DNA of 64,000 nucleotides. Source: Saprospiraceae bacterium. Lineage in GTDB: Bacteria > Bacteroidota > Bacteroidia > Chitinophagales > Saprospiraceae. Positions 8,415-17,612 of the stretch are shown here, piece by piece (the stretch's first letter is position 1; every line of letters begins with the position of its first letter). Below the pieces are notes generated by a model. That model made no database searches. It was not told the DNA's origin and saw only the letters and a program-made list of their open reading frames with translations. The DNA lies in contig JAHDGF010000001.1 of assembly GCA_020627785.1 (NCBI GenBank), forward strand, positions 13,056 to 77,055, written 5' to 3'. A program made the translations under genes and the position numbers.

Positions 8415-10304
8415 TTATTTACTTATCAACACAAATTCTGTTCTACGATTTTGTTGTCTCCCTTCCTCCGTATCATTGGTTGTTATAGGCATCGTTTCAC
8501 CCATTCCTTTAGCGATGATTCTCTCTGAGGCAATACCTTGAGAGATCAGCGCTGACTTCACGGATTCCGCCCTCGCCAGTGAAAGTTTTTGATTATCTGT
8601 TTCTGATCCTACATTATCTGTGTGTCCCATAATTCTTATGCTGTAGTCTGGCGTATCATTTAAAATTTTGGCCAGCTTGCTAATTTCGAAACTTGAAGTT
8701 TGGAGTAAATCTGCTGAACCACTTGTAAAGAAAATATTTTTCAAAATTACAGGTTCAGATTCTTTTACCAACACTTCTTCAACCAATAATTTTTCAAGCT
8801 TAATGGTGATGGTCGTTGGATCATCCGAAGAACTCATCGCTTTGGGAATATTTTCTGAATAAAAATTATAACCCGGAGCAGATACATGAATTAAGTAATC
8901 ATTTTCCATGAGAATTGAACTGAGCACCGTTCCTTCTTCATTCGTAGTCGAACTGAAAAACATTTTATCCGTTGTTATATTGAATACTTCAATTTTAGCG
9001 CTGATAGGTTCTTCAGTTTCACTATCCAATACCAAGGCCTTAAAATAACTCACTGCTTTTGGTCTTAGCTCTTCAGGTAGTTTAAATCGATAAATGTCTA
9101 GATTGTCTGTATCCGCATCTGAAGCGAAATAGGCATATTCACCATTTGGTGATACCGATAAGGCACCTTCAGATCCTGAATTATTGATGGGATACCCAAG
9201 ATTTTTAATTTCTCCCCATTCGTTATCTGTCCATCTACTTAAGAATAAATCATAATCTCCCATACCAACATGACCGTTGGATCGGAAGTATAAGGTCTGA
9301 CCATCTAGGTGAATAAAAGGCGAGGCTTCATCCTCCGTTGTGTTAATGGCTGGTCCTGCATTTATTGGCTCAGACCATTTACCATTTTCAATATTGACGT
9401 ACCAAATGTCGGACTTACCCATACCACCATTCCGTTCGCTGGCAAAATATAATCGTTTGCCATCTGGGCTCAAGGAAGGTTGAGCATCCCATTTTCCAGA
9501 ATTTACCGTCGGCCCTAGATTTATGGGTGCAATCCAACTTCCTTCTTTTTTTGTCGTAATGTAGAGGTCACATCCTCCTTGACTATCCTTCATGTGGCAG
9601 CCTGTGAAGAATAAATAGTTACCATCTGGAGAAAGACAATGCGCGCCTTCATTATTCCCCGTATTTAAATCAGCCAATGGAATGGCTTCTGAAAATACAG
9701 AATCTGTTTTTTGACTGAGGTAAAAATCTTCCTGTCTGTTGGTTCTTCTGGTGAAGATTAAGGTTTCACCATCTGCAGTGAAAGCTGGAAGATATTCTGA
9801 ATTATCAGAATTGATGTTGGGAGATAGACGCTCAAGTTCAATTTCTACTGGATGAGCTTTAGCGTCTTGAGTAAAATAAATTTGACTTTTTAATCTTTGT
9901 GCCGACTTCTTTTGCGCCTCTCTAATATTATCAAATTTTTGGAAATGCTCTACCATCTCCAATGCCTTCTCGTATTCTTCTTCTTGTAAATATAAAGATG
10001 CTAGTGTGTAGGTCAGACGATGACTTGATTTTGGATTGAAGTCCCAAGCGGTTTGGAATGCCTCAATAGCTGCAGGGATATTTTTTTGTTCAGAATGTAA
10101 AACTCCTTTCTCTAGATATAACTCTTGTTCTTCCGGATATTTTTCAAGCAGTTTTAATAGGTTTTTTTCTGCTTTTTCTAAATCGCCAGCTTTGCGTAAA
10201 GCTATGACCTCCTTCATTTTCTTATCATCTGATTTCGATAGGCTTTGACCGATCGAACAAGAAGTGCATAATAGGATACTCAGGACAATGCTAAACAGTT
10301 TCAT
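8415..10304 (-). CDS. PorE-like lipoprotein: TPR, PD40 propeller, regulatory domain, OmpA C-terminus
   Basis: The 629-residue protein has a signal peptide ending LLCTSC (likely lipid-anchored Cys16). TPR-like helices (about 30-140) follow, then PD40/WD40-type propeller repeats marked by LSPDG and SPDGKRLYFASE motifs (about 160-410). A carboxypeptidase-regulatory-like domain (about 425-510) precedes an OmpA-family peptidoglycan-binding domain (about 525-629; GHTDNVG, LSLARAESV, NRRTEF). This domain order is that of PorE, a type IX secretion component that ties the machinery to peptidoglycan, and several T9SS clients lie in this window. Other Bacteroidota OmpA/PD40 paralogues share the order, so the PorE role is inferred. 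The start is 1 base from the methyltransferase gene downstream. Confidence 0.8.
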   Translation of the reverse strand: MKLFSIVLSILLCTSCSIGQSLSKSDDKKMKEVIALRKAGDLEKAEKNLLKLLEKYPEEQELYLEKGVLHSEQKNIPAAIEAFQTAWDFNPKSSHRLTYTLASLYLQEEEYEKALEMVEHFQKFDNIREAQKKSAQRLKSQIYFTQDAKAHPVEIELERLSPNINSDNSEYLPAFTADGETLIFTRRTNRQEDFYLSQKTDSVFSEAIPLADLNTGNNEGAHCLSPDGNYLFFTGCHMKDSQGGCDLYITTKKEGSWIAPINLGPTVNSGKWDAQPSLSPDGKRLYFASERNGGMGKSDIWYVNIENGKWSEPINAGPAINTTEDEASPFIHLDGQTLYFRSNGHVGMGDYDLFLSRWTDNEWGEIKNLGYPINNSGSEGALSVSPNGEYAYFASDADTDNLDIYRFKLPEELRPKAVSYFKALVLDSETEEPISAKIEVFNITTDKMFFSSTTNEEGTVLSSILMENDYLIHVSAPGYNFYSENIPKAMSSSDDPTTITIKLEKLLVEEVLVKESEPVILKNIFFTSGSADLLQTSSFEISKLAKILNDTPDYSIRIMGHTDNVGSETDNQKLSLARAESVKSALISQGIASERIIAKGMGETMPITTNDTEEGRQQNRRTEFVLISK

Positions 10305-10353
10305 AGCTAAATTTAATTCATTAACGTAAATGGGACTATGAAAATGATATCAA

Positions 10354-11370
10354 TTAGGATACTTCAGAGAGCAATCTTTCAGCAACGGAATCTCCTAGAT
10401 CGGCAGCTTCTTTAAGGTCTGAGATATATCCATTTTGCCCTAGCTCTTGCTTGACAATGGCCTTTTTACGAATGGCTACTGCTTTTTTTACTCCTTTAAG
10501 TTCTGATTCTGTAGCTTTTTCAAAAGCAATCAGCGCATCCTCATAATTCTCTAACTCTGAAAGAACCTCACCGTAGTAATAATTTGCAGTCGCTAACCAT
10601 GAATAATTAGGATTCGTTTCTTTGAATTTTCTCTTGGTAAACAATTTAAGATCAAATTCTGCATCTTCGAACTGCTTCAGGTTGATATGGCAGAGTGCTT
10701 TCAATCTTCTAGCCTTCCAATAAATCGGCTGCAAGGCAACACTTAATTTTATGGCTTGCTGAAAGTCTTCAACGGCTGCTTCCCAATCCTTCTCAAACAT
10801 TAATACTTCTGCTCTCCCAAAATATGGAAACGGATTAGTGGAGTGAATTTTTATGGATTTGCCGTAATCTCTTTTAGAATCGTGATATTTTTTAAGCATG
10901 AAATTAACACGTCCTCGCCTTTCGTACGCCATTGCGTGATTATCATACTTTTCAATTGCTCTGTCTAAGGCATCAATGGCTTCTTGTTCTTTTCCTTCTT
11001 CAGTGGCTAAATCCCTTCCTTTGATGAATTGTTTAACCGCAACTTTTTCACTGATTGGCTCTAGGTGATTATAAATGAGAATATTCCCTTCATTAACCAA
11101 CCATGCATCAATAAAACCAGAAACGGCAAATTGAGAACAATAGCTAAGAAGAGCTACTGTGTTTTTAAACTTCTTTTCATAAAATTGACTGACCAGACGG
11201 GGAATTTCAATGGTCAAATTTTCTTTATTAAAAATCTCCTCTGGTTCGAAAATCACATCATTTTTATAATATGTTTCAATCCTATGGGTATACATTTTTA
11301 ACGCTTGAGCAAAGCTCTTTTCGTTGCTATAAAGTAGTTTACCCTGAATGATGATTTTCTGAAGCTCCAT
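10354..11370 (-). CDS. TPR-repeat protein
   Basis: The 338-residue protein has no signal peptide. The N-terminal third (1-115) is a unique mixed region. From about residue 120 there are at least five tetratricopeptide-like helix pairs (EAIDALDRAIEKYDNHAMAY, SKRDYGKSIKIHSTNPFPYF, AAVEDFQQAIKLSVALQPIY, and more). Such scaffolds bind proteins; no enzymatic motif is visible. It is probably cytoplasmic. It is 50 bases upstream of the PorE-like gene on the same strand. The partner is unknown. Confidence 0.8.
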   Translation of the reverse strand: MELQKIIIQGKLLYSNEKSFAQALKMYTHRIETYYKNDVIFEPEEIFNKENLTIEIPRLVSQFYEKKFKNTVALLSYCSQFAVSGFIDAWLVNEGNILIYNHLEPISEKVAVKQFIKGRDLATEEGKEQEAIDALDRAIEKYDNHAMAYERRGRVNFMLKKYHDSKRDYGKSIKIHSTNPFPYFGRAEVLMFEKDWEAAVEDFQQAIKLSVALQPIYWKARRLKALCHINLKQFEDAEFDLKLFTKRKFKETNPNYSWLATANYYYGEVLSELENYEDALIAFEKATESELKGVKKAVAIRKKAIVKQELGQNGYISDLKEAADLGDSVAERLLSEVS

Positions 11371-11490
11371 TTATATAAGTCGTAATGTTTATATAGAAAA
11401 AACTATTCCAATTTTTATGTTGGTATTAAATAATCAAAAGTTTCAAATGATTGGGTTTAGCGTTTAATTACTAAATGCTAAAATTTAGAA

Positions 11491-12516
11491 TTAGTTTAAC
11501 CAAACCTTACAACCTTCTGTACAATTCGTACATATGTCGATTTTATCTCGACCTTCAAATATTTTAGATCTAAATGCCTGATAATTAGGGTTGTAAAAGA
11601 TTGTATTTAAATCTTGTTCATGGAGATTCCCTAACCTGTGAGTTGCATCTTTATCAAAGCAGCAAGGTACAATTAAACCATTCCAAGTTATAACACATGA
11701 GTGCCATAGTTTCCAACAATGATTTAACAATTTGTGTTTGACTTCAAATTTGCCTTGCTTATTTAGACGATATCTAGAGTATTTTTCTTGTTCTGGGATC
11801 AGTGGGTTCCCATTTTCATAGTCATAAACTTGTGCGGTCTTTAATTTTACCTCGTCTATTCCTATTTCTTTAGCCAATTCAAAGATCTCAGGTATCTGGT
11901 GTTCATTGGGTTTCGTGACGAGGAATTGGAAGACCGTATGAGGCGTTGGTGAGTTTAATTCCTTCTTCCATTTCACAATGTTTTTTGCTCCCTCTAAGAC
12001 AGTTTCCAGTTTACCTTCTTTTCGATAGTTCTCATAGGTATCTTGAGTAGTACCGTCTACGGATATAATCAGTCTGTCTAGCCCAGATTCTATGGTTTTT
12101 TTAGCGTTGTTATCATTGAGAAAATGGCCATTGGTTGAGGTGATTGTATAGACTCCGTTTTCATGCGCATAAGAAACCATGTCTAGGAAATCTGGATTGA
12201 TGTATGGTTCTCCCTGAAAGTAAAAGATGAGATACATCAATCGTTGATGTATTGAATCAATGGTATTTCTAAAAAAGTCTTTTTTAAGATTCCCTGTTTC
12301 TCGGCTAAAGGATCTTAATCCGCTGGGACACTCAGGGCATCTGAGGTTGCAAGCTGTGGTCGGTTCAATAGAGACGGTGAAAGGAACACCCCATTGGACT
12401 GGTTTTTTAAGGATACGACTAATCCAATAGCTCGAAAATACCTTCGTAAAATTTGTTAGTTTACGGAAGGTCAGCTTTCTTACAAAGCTCCGGCTATCAG
12501 ACCAGGAAAAACTCAT
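11491..12516 (-). CDS. Radical SAM / SPASM domain protein
   Basis: The 341-residue protein carries the CxxxCxxC motif for the SAM-binding [4Fe-4S] cluster (Cys56, Cys60, Cys63 in ACNLRCPECPSG), with GEP and later radical-SAM core elements. A C-terminal SPASM region supplies further Cys residues for auxiliary clusters (CWKLWHSC, PCCFD, CTNCTEGC). SPASM proteins modify peptides, proteins or small molecules. No precursor peptide is visible nearby, so the substrate is open. The start overlaps the stop of the upstream DinB-like gene by ATGA (12513-12516), so the two are coupled. Confidence 0.88.
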   Translation of the reverse strand: MSFSWSDSRSFVRKLTFRKLTNFTKVFSSYWISRILKKPVQWGVPFTVSIEPTTACNLRCPECPSGLRSFSRETGNLKKDFFRNTIDSIHQRLMYLIFYFQGEPYINPDFLDMVSYAHENGVYTITSTNGHFLNDNNAKKTIESGLDRLIISVDGTTQDTYENYRKEGKLETVLEGAKNIVKWKKELNSPTPHTVFQFLVTKPNEHQIPEIFELAKEIGIDEVKLKTAQVYDYENGNPLIPEQEKYSRYRLNKQGKFEVKHKLLNHCWKLWHSCVITWNGLIVPCCFDKDATHRLGNLHEQDLNTIFYNPNYQAFRSKIFEGRDKIDICTNCTEGCKVWLN

Positions 12517-13028
12517 GATCGATACCTTTCATTTAATATTTCTAAGTGATGTGCCACATGCCCAGGCATCATATAGGCAATCGCTCGAGCAGACATACCG
12601 CTTCCATTAAAATTTCCTTGTCTTAGCCAATCTTTTTCTACTACTGATTTACATAATGCAATACTAGAGTTACGTAAGGCTATAAATTCATTAATGAAAT
12701 TATCTATGATGCGATGGTTAATATTAGCATTTCTGATGTATTCATTTTCATCAAAACCGGGAATTGATTTTTCTTCTCCTCGAAGGGCCGTGACTAGCCT
12801 AAAGGCAAATATGCGTTCAACATCATTGATGTGTGTCAAAACCTCTTTCACCGTCCATTTTCCTTCCTCGTATTTATGGTCCAATCTATCCTTTGGCCAT
12901 TGTTCAACTAAATCCTTATAACTTTGCTTTTGCTGTTCTAAAAAAGTCATAAGGTCGTGTTCTTTGACCTTGTCAATATATCCTATATAGTAAGGATTAA
13001 ATTCTCCGCTTTCTGGTGGTGCTAACAT
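12513..13028 (-). CDS. DinB-like four-helix metalloenzyme (DinB_2)
   Basis: The 171-residue protein fits the DinB/YfiT superfamily: a four-helix bundle with GKWTVKEVLTHINDVERIF containing the first metal His, and GHVAHHLEILNERY supplying the last two. These enzymes bind a metal and often act in thiol (bacillithiol-type) transfer or in unknown chemistry. No DNA-damage role is implied. It is the first gene of a two-gene unit with the radical SAM gene (ATGA overlap) and lies divergent from pth. Confidence 0.82.
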   Translation of the reverse strand: MLAPPESGEFNPYYIGYIDKVKEHDLMTFLEQQKQSYKDLVEQWPKDRLDHKYEEGKWTVKEVLTHINDVERIFAFRLVTALRGEEKSIPGFDENEYIRNANINHRIIDNFINEFIALRNSSIALCKSVVEKDWLRQGNFNGSGMSARAIAYMMPGHVAHHLEILNERYRS

Positions 13029-13142
13029 CTATAATTTTTACAAGGGTAAACATAGCAAAGCAATTTGTTAGTTTGCGTGCATTTGAGAACTTTGACATTT
13101 AAATTTTGATTATATGAGTTCCATTTTGACAATTTTTGAAAA

Positions 13143-13757
13143 ATGTTGAACTTTTTAAAGAAAATCTTCTTTCCGAGTAAAGAACTAATTGATCCAGAAA
13201 TGAAATATTTAATTGTAGGCTTAGGGAATGTAGGTTCTGATTATACGAATACTAGACATAATGTAGGTTTTGATGTGGTGGAAAAACTGGCTGAAGATGC
13301 TGGGGCTGACTGGTCTTCAAAATCTCACGGTTCATTAGCAACAATCAAACATAAAGGCCGAACATTAATTCTCCTGAAGCCAAATACCTTCATGAATTTG
13401 AGCGGTAAAGCAGTCAATCATTGGTTACAGAAAGAGAAGATAAAGAGAGAGAACCTCCTGATTATTGTTGACGATTTAAATCTGCCTTTCGGCAAATTGA
13501 GATTGAGACCTAAAGGATCGGATGGTGGACATAACGGACTGAAGAGCATTGCCCAAAGCCTAGGCGGTCAGAACTATGCGAGACTTAGGTTTGGTATTGG
13601 AGATGATTTTAAACAGGGTAGACAGGTAGATTTCGTATTAGGTAAATGGGACTCAGATGAAAAGGCGCATCTTCAAGAGTATCTAACCAAAGCTTCAGAT
13701 GCAGTTAAGTCTTTCGCTGCGATTGGTATGAAGTTTACTATGGAGAAGTATAATTAA
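13143..13757 (+). CDS. pth: Peptidyl-tRNA hydrolase
   Basis: The 204-residue protein cleaves peptidyl-tRNAs released from stalled ribosomes. The motifs are KYLIVGLGNVGSDYTNTRHNVGF (with the conserved Asn and catalytic His of TRHNVGF), LLKPNTFMNLSG, and DDLNLPFGKLRLRPKGSDGGHNGLKSI. A 19-residue N-terminal extension precedes Met20 (codon at 13200), where shorter homologues start; both starts are possible. The 3' end overlaps the convergent glycosyltransferase gene by 20 bases. Confidence 0.95.
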   Translation: MLNFLKKIFFPSKELIDPEMKYLIVGLGNVGSDYTNTRHNVGFDVVEKLAEDAGADWSSKSHGSLATIKHKGRTLILLKPNTFMNLSGKAVNHWLQKEKIKRENLLIIVDDLNLPFGKLRLRPKGSDGGHNGLKSIAQSLGGQNYARLRFGIGDDFKQGRQVDFVLGKWDSDEKAHLQEYLTKASDAVKSFAAIGMKFTMEKYN

Positions 13758-14748
13758 GTAGAACCTCAGGTAATCGATCTTCTAAATTAGATTCAGAAAC
13801 GAATGTCATTGCAGGATGGTCTTGCAACCACTCCGCTAAATACTCCTGCTCTTGTTGTCCTGGAGTAGGAATCATGATAACCTCTAATTCTAGCCTTGCA
13901 AAATCCATAATGCTTGAGTATCCTGCTCGCGTTATCACCAGTTTGGCTTGCAATAAAAGTTCTTTTATTTTATCAGAGTCTGCAAGATCGTAAACTTCGA
14001 AATTTTCAAGAGGTGCAGGTACATTCGTAGTGGAAGTGCCTCTAACAAAAATGACTTTTTCGTTTTTCAGAATTGTAGCTAATTGATTTTCTAAATCACT
14101 CCGCCTTGGTTCGGGTCCCGACAATAAGACCAGTATTTTCTGTGCCTCGTCAGCACAATCTATCTTGTTAAACCTACTCAATGGTCCAATGAATCTTACA
14201 GTCTTAGAACCATTATATTCTGATATTTTTCCACTCAATTTTTGATTCTCATAATCAGGAATCCAAATTTCATTAAAGGGTAGTGCCCATTTATTAATTT
14301 GATTCCGGAAAACTAATTTTTGAAATACATTTGCCTTCGGGGCATTCAGTTGGTGTGTCAGCAAGATAGATTTTACATCTGATTTGTAAATCCCATAACG
14401 GTTGTCAGAAATGATTAAATCAACGGATGTGTTGGATAAGATTTTTTTTAATTGATTGTGTTCTGCCTTTATGGCTTTCTGTATTTTAGAAAATTGTTTG
14501 ATCATATTCCAACTCATGTTAGACGAGTTGTAGTTGATGTTATAGGCGGGTAGTTCATAGAATACCACAGAAGAATCTGCTACTTCTTTTTTGAGCAATT
14601 TTAGAGCATCTCCATCACTAGCGATGAGTACTTTTTTCTTGGCTTTTAATAGTTGTTGGATAAGTGGTATCGATCTGGAAGCGTGTCCCAATCCCCAATT
14701 TAATGGAGCTATAAGAATGGTTTTTTCAGTAGAACTGACAGGGATCAA
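13738..14748 (-). CDS. MurG-like glycosyltransferase (GT-B fold)
   Basis: The 336-residue protein has an N-terminal nucleotide-sugar-transferase start, LIAPLNWGLGHASRSIPLI, which resembles the GxGHxxR loop of MurG/UGT-type enzymes. The C-terminal donor-binding half has VITRAGYSSIMDFARL and MIPTPGQQEQEYLAEWL, like the acceptor/donor site of GT28 enzymes. Donor and acceptor are unknown; it is too short and divergent to be MurG itself. The start overlaps the RNase G stop by ATGA (14745-14748), so it is translated with that gene. Confidence 0.8.
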   Translation of the reverse strand: MIPVSSTEKTILIAPLNWGLGHASRSIPLIQQLLKAKKKVLIASDGDALKLLKKEVADSSVVFYELPAYNINYNSSNMSWNMIKQFSKIQKAIKAEHNQLKKILSNTSVDLIISDNRYGIYKSDVKSILLTHQLNAPKANVFQKLVFRNQINKWALPFNEIWIPDYENQKLSGKISEYNGSKTVRFIGPLSRFNKIDCADEAQKILVLLSGPEPRRSDLENQLATILKNEKVIFVRGTSTTNVPAPLENFEVYDLADSDKIKELLLQAKLVITRAGYSSIMDFARLELEVIMIPTPGQQEQEYLAEWLQDHPAMTFVSESNLEDRLPEVLLNYTSP

Positions 14749-16298
14749 TTAATCCGAATTTCATCGTTTAAGCCATCATAAAACTTAAATTGCTTTAAGT
14801 GAAAATCTGGATTGGCTGTAATCTTAATCCATTTTTTATAAACACCGTACCAGTTCCATTGCTTGCTTTTGAAGAACCCTTTTTTAAGGTAGGCATGTAT
14901 GAATGGATTGACCTCTAAATGAACTTTAGATTCAGGTCTATTCTGCACAATGAGGTTGATGGCTCTTTCAAGTTCTTCAACAAAAAGCATGGAGGATTCA
15001 ACTCGATTTGTGCCATTACACACTGGACAATTTTCCTCTGTATCGATTTTTAAGGCAGGCTTTAATCTCTGTCGAGTAATCTGCATCAGTCCAAACTTAC
15101 TCAATGGAAGTATGGTATGTTGAGCACGATCCAACTTCATATATTCCTTCATCGCCTGAAACAACTTTGTTCTGTGCTCATTGTTTCTCATATCGATGAA
15201 ATCAATAATGATTAAACCACCAATGTCTCTTAATCTTAATTGCCGGGCAATATCCATGGCTGCCTCAAGATTTACATTCAGTGCAGCCGCTTCTTGTTTC
15301 TGTTTAGAGGTTTTAGGTCCGCTATTCACATCAATAACATGCATAGCTTCTGTAGATTCAATGACTAGGTAAGCACCACTCTTCATTGTAGATGTCTTAC
15401 CGAAAGAAGATTTTATCTGTCTATTGATTCCATAAGACTCAAAGATTGGTCTTTGTCCTCTGTACTTCTTAACAATCTTTACCTTATCTGGAGCAATCCC
15501 TTGAACATAGTCCAAAACATTTTGATAAATGTTGCTGTCATTGATGACGACCTTATTGAAATCATCATTTAGTAGGTCTCTGAATATGGTTGAGGCCTTA
15601 TCAATTTCACTGAGTAGTTTCCTTGGCTTTGGATTTTCTCTTAGTTCTTCATAGATGGAATTCCATTTACCCATAAGGTTGGAAATTTCTTCATGAAGTT
15701 CCTGTACTTTCTTACCATTTGCTGCAGTACGTAAGATTAATCCAAAGTTCTTTGGCTTAATACTTTCTGCTAATAGCTTTAATCTCGTTCTTTCTTCTGG
15801 ATCTGAGATCTTTTTAGAAATTGCGATGATGTTAGCGAATGGGGTGAGTACTAGAAATCTTCCAGGAAGTGTAATCTCACAGGTTAACCTTGGTCCTTTA
15901 GTGGAAATTGGTTCTTTTAGGATTTGAACCAAAATGGGTTGTTTTCTGTGGAAAACCTTATTAATGATGCCATCCTTACCATTGTCAGGCTCCATTATGA
16001 AGTTATCTAGATTGTTAGAGTTGTACTGTTTCTTTTGAACTACTTTAGTAAACTTTTGGAGAGATTTTACCTGTGGACCTAAGTCAGTATAATGCAAGAA
16101 CGCGTCTTTTCTCAAACCTACGTTCAAGAAAGCCGCATTTAGGTCGGGTCTGAGCATACCAATTTCACCCAGAAAGATATCGCCAACTGTAAACTCTTCC
16201 CCTTTTGCTTGGGTATGGAGTTCTACTAGCTTTTTATTTTCTAATAGCGCTATCTCTACTTCTGAATCAGAACCACGTATAATTAACTCTTTATCCAA
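14745..16298 (-). CDS. rng: Ribonuclease G (Rng/CafA family)
   Basis: The endoribonuclease acts in rRNA maturation and mRNA decay. An S1-like domain (GDIFLGEIGMLRPDLNAAFLNVG) precedes the catalytic RNase E/G core with HVIDVNSGPKT and GGLIIIDFIDMRNNEHR, which hold the metal-binding Asp residues. The zinc-link motif CPVCNG follows, in place of the E. coli CxxC pair. The longest frame starts at ATG 16355, but its first 20 residues have no counterpart in the family. The TTG at 16298 gives a protein beginning like other Bacteroidota Rng proteins (xDKELIIRGS), so I place the start there. It lies in the HU-TPR-small-basic-protein-rng run typical of the phylum. Confidence 0.9.
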   Translation of the reverse strand: MDKELIIRGSDSEVEIALLENKKLVELHTQAKGEEFTVGDIFLGEIGMLRPDLNAAFLNVGLRKDAFLHYTDLGPQVKSLQKFTKVVQKKQYNSNNLDNFIMEPDNGKDGIINKVFHRKQPILVQILKEPISTKGPRLTCEITLPGRFLVLTPFANIIAISKKISDPEERTRLKLLAESIKPKNFGLILRTAANGKKVQELHEEISNLMGKWNSIYEELRENPKPRKLLSEIDKASTIFRDLLNDDFNKVVINDSNIYQNVLDYVQGIAPDKVKIVKKYRGQRPIFESYGINRQIKSSFGKTSTMKSGAYLVIESTEAMHVIDVNSGPKTSKQKQEAAALNVNLEAAMDIARQLRLRDIGGLIIIDFIDMRNNEHRTKLFQAMKEYMKLDRAQHTILPLSKFGLMQITRQRLKPALKIDTEENCPVCNGTNRVESSMLFVEELERAINLIVQNRPESKVHLEVNPFIHAYLKKGFFKSKQWNWYGVYKKWIKITANPDFHLKQFKFYDGLNDEIRIN

Positions 16299-16389
16299 AA
16301 TAGCAACTGAGATAAAATTCAAAAAGAACCATCCATTGGATGGCATGACAAACATTTGCTGACAAGCATCAGCAATTACTCAAAGAGAA

Positions 16390-16482
16390 TTACTTCTTCT
16401 TCTTGTGTCTGTTCTTTCTCAGTCTCTTTTTTCTTTTGTGAGTTGCGATCTTATGTCGCTTTCTTTTTTTACCGCAAGGCAT
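16390..16482 (-). CDS. 30-residue basic AURKAIP1/COX24-domain protein (bS22-like ribosomal protein)
   Basis: A 31-codon frame (start ATG at 16482, stop TAA at 16390-16392) encodes a protein that starts MPCGKKRKRHKIATHK and ends RHKKKK. About 60 percent of it is Lys, Arg or His. It matches my memory of the very short protein annotated AURKAIP1/COX24 domain in Bacteroidota, usually found between an HU gene and the RNase E/G gene. The mycobacterial relative is the small-subunit ribosomal protein bS22. It is probably a ribosomal protein. It sits 23 bases downstream of the TPR gene and 91 bases from the RNase G start at 16298. Confidence 0.85.
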   Translation of the reverse strand: MPCGKKRKRHKIATHKRKKRLRKNRHKKKK

Positions 16483-16505
16483 AATTTAAATTTTAATATT
16501 CTTAT

Positions 16506-17294
16506 TTATCGTAATTGACACAATTCTTCCGATTTACTGGCTTTTGCTGTGTCATTTTGAGCTTTATAGACCTCAGAGAGGTAACAATGCACTTCTTTGT
16601 TGTCAGGATCAATTTCAATAACCCTGTTAAAACGTTTCAACGCATTTTCCCACTGATTAGTTCTAATTGACAATCTACCGAGTTGCATATGCACAGGAAT
16701 TGACTCTGGATTCTCCTTTGCAAGGTTCACAAGCATCAATATTCCCTGCATTGGCTGGTCTTCTTCGGGGTATTCTACATAACAGAGTGCACTATTGATT
16801 TTATGATCCATATTTGATGGATTCAACGAACTCGCTTTTTCAAAGTTCGATAGTGCATGTTGCCGGGAATATTTCTTTTGGTTATCTGTATTTGCGTTAG
16901 ATAAGCCTAAATAGTAGGTTGTTCCTGCTATTGCCCAAGCATCTTCTGTATTTTCAATTTCTGCAATTTTCTCCGCATAATAGCCAGAAAGTATAGGTTT
17001 CGATAATTGATACCACTTTCCTGCTAGACCTTTATATGCTTCTACTTTTTCAGAATCAGAACCACTATCTTCAATATTTACAAGAAAACTCTCTAAATCT
17101 AATCTATCTTCTTTGGGTAGCATTTGAGTTGCTACTTGCAATTCTTGTTGAATATCTAGGTATATTGGTTCAACACTTCTGGACTTTTCCAAAAGTTGTA
17201 TTTCTTTGGTAGTTGTTTCACAGCCAAAATATATACCACAAAACAAGGCTATAAACACTATAATCAATGCTTTCTGCGCTATACTTAGGCCCAT
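16506..17294 (-). CDS. Membrane-anchored TPR protein
   Basis: The 262-residue protein starts with one hydrophobic segment (about 8-26, ending FGC), which could be a signal anchor or an imperfect lipobox with Cys25. TPR helices follow, clearest at about 135-160 (HALSNFEKASSLNPSNMDH) and 195-245 (WENALKRFNRVIEIDPDNKEVHCYLSEVYKA). It is encoded 9 bases downstream of the HU gene, in the order HU, TPR, bS22-like, rng. This order recurs in Bacteroidota as far as I recall. The role is unknown. Confidence 0.8.
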   Translation of the reverse strand: MGLSIAQKALIIVFIALFCGIYFGCETTTKEIQLLEKSRSVEPIYLDIQQELQVATQMLPKEDRLDLESFLVNIEDSGSDSEKVEAYKGLAGKWYQLSKPILSGYYAEKIAEIENTEDAWAIAGTTYYLGLSNANTDNQKKYSRQHALSNFEKASSLNPSNMDHKINSALCYVEYPEEDQPMQGILMLVNLAKENPESIPVHMQLGRLSIRTNQWENALKRFNRVIEIDPDNKEVHCYLSEVYKAQNDTAKASKSEELCQLR

Positions 17295-17303
17295 CTACTA
17301 AAT

Positions 17304-17612
17304 TTATTCTTTTTCGACTTTCGGTTCCTCTACCACATTCTCTTTCACCTGCTCTACAAATATCTTAGATGGCTTAAAGGTTGGGATAAAGTGTTCAGGG
17401 ATTTCAATAGCTACATTTTTCTTAATGTGTCTACCAATTTTCTTTGCTCTCTTCTTTATAATAAATGAGCCAAAGCCTCTGATATAAACATTCTCTCCAC
17501 TTGATAAGGTGTCTTTTACCTCTTTGAAAAACTCTTCCATCGAAACTAGGACATCTACTTTGGGAACGCCAGTTTTTTCGGAGATCCTGTTTACTAAATC
17601 AGCTTTTCTCAT
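17304..17612 (-). CDS. HU/IHF-family DNA-binding protein
   Basis: The 102-residue protein has the compact dimerising N-terminal helices (MRKADLVNRISEKTGVPKVDV) and the family signature GFGSFIIKKRAKKIGRHIKKN. The beta-arm is tipped by IPEHFIPTFKPSK. It bends and compacts DNA as a homo- or heterodimer. A Glu/Val-rich tail of about 12 residues is extra. It is the promoter-proximal gene of the run HU, TPR, bS22-like, rng, glycosyltransferase. Confidence 0.93.
   Translation of the reverse strand: MRKADLVNRISEKTGVPKVDVLVSMEEFFKEVKDTLSSGENVYIRGFGSFIIKKRAKKIGRHIKKNVAIEIPEHFIPTFKPSKIFVEQVKENVVEEPKVEKE

Noticed and set aside
8139-8528. 129-residue open frame on the plus strand
   Set aside because: It is antisense to the rRNA methyltransferase and the PorE-like gene, with no start-site signal or domain, so it is a shadow frame.
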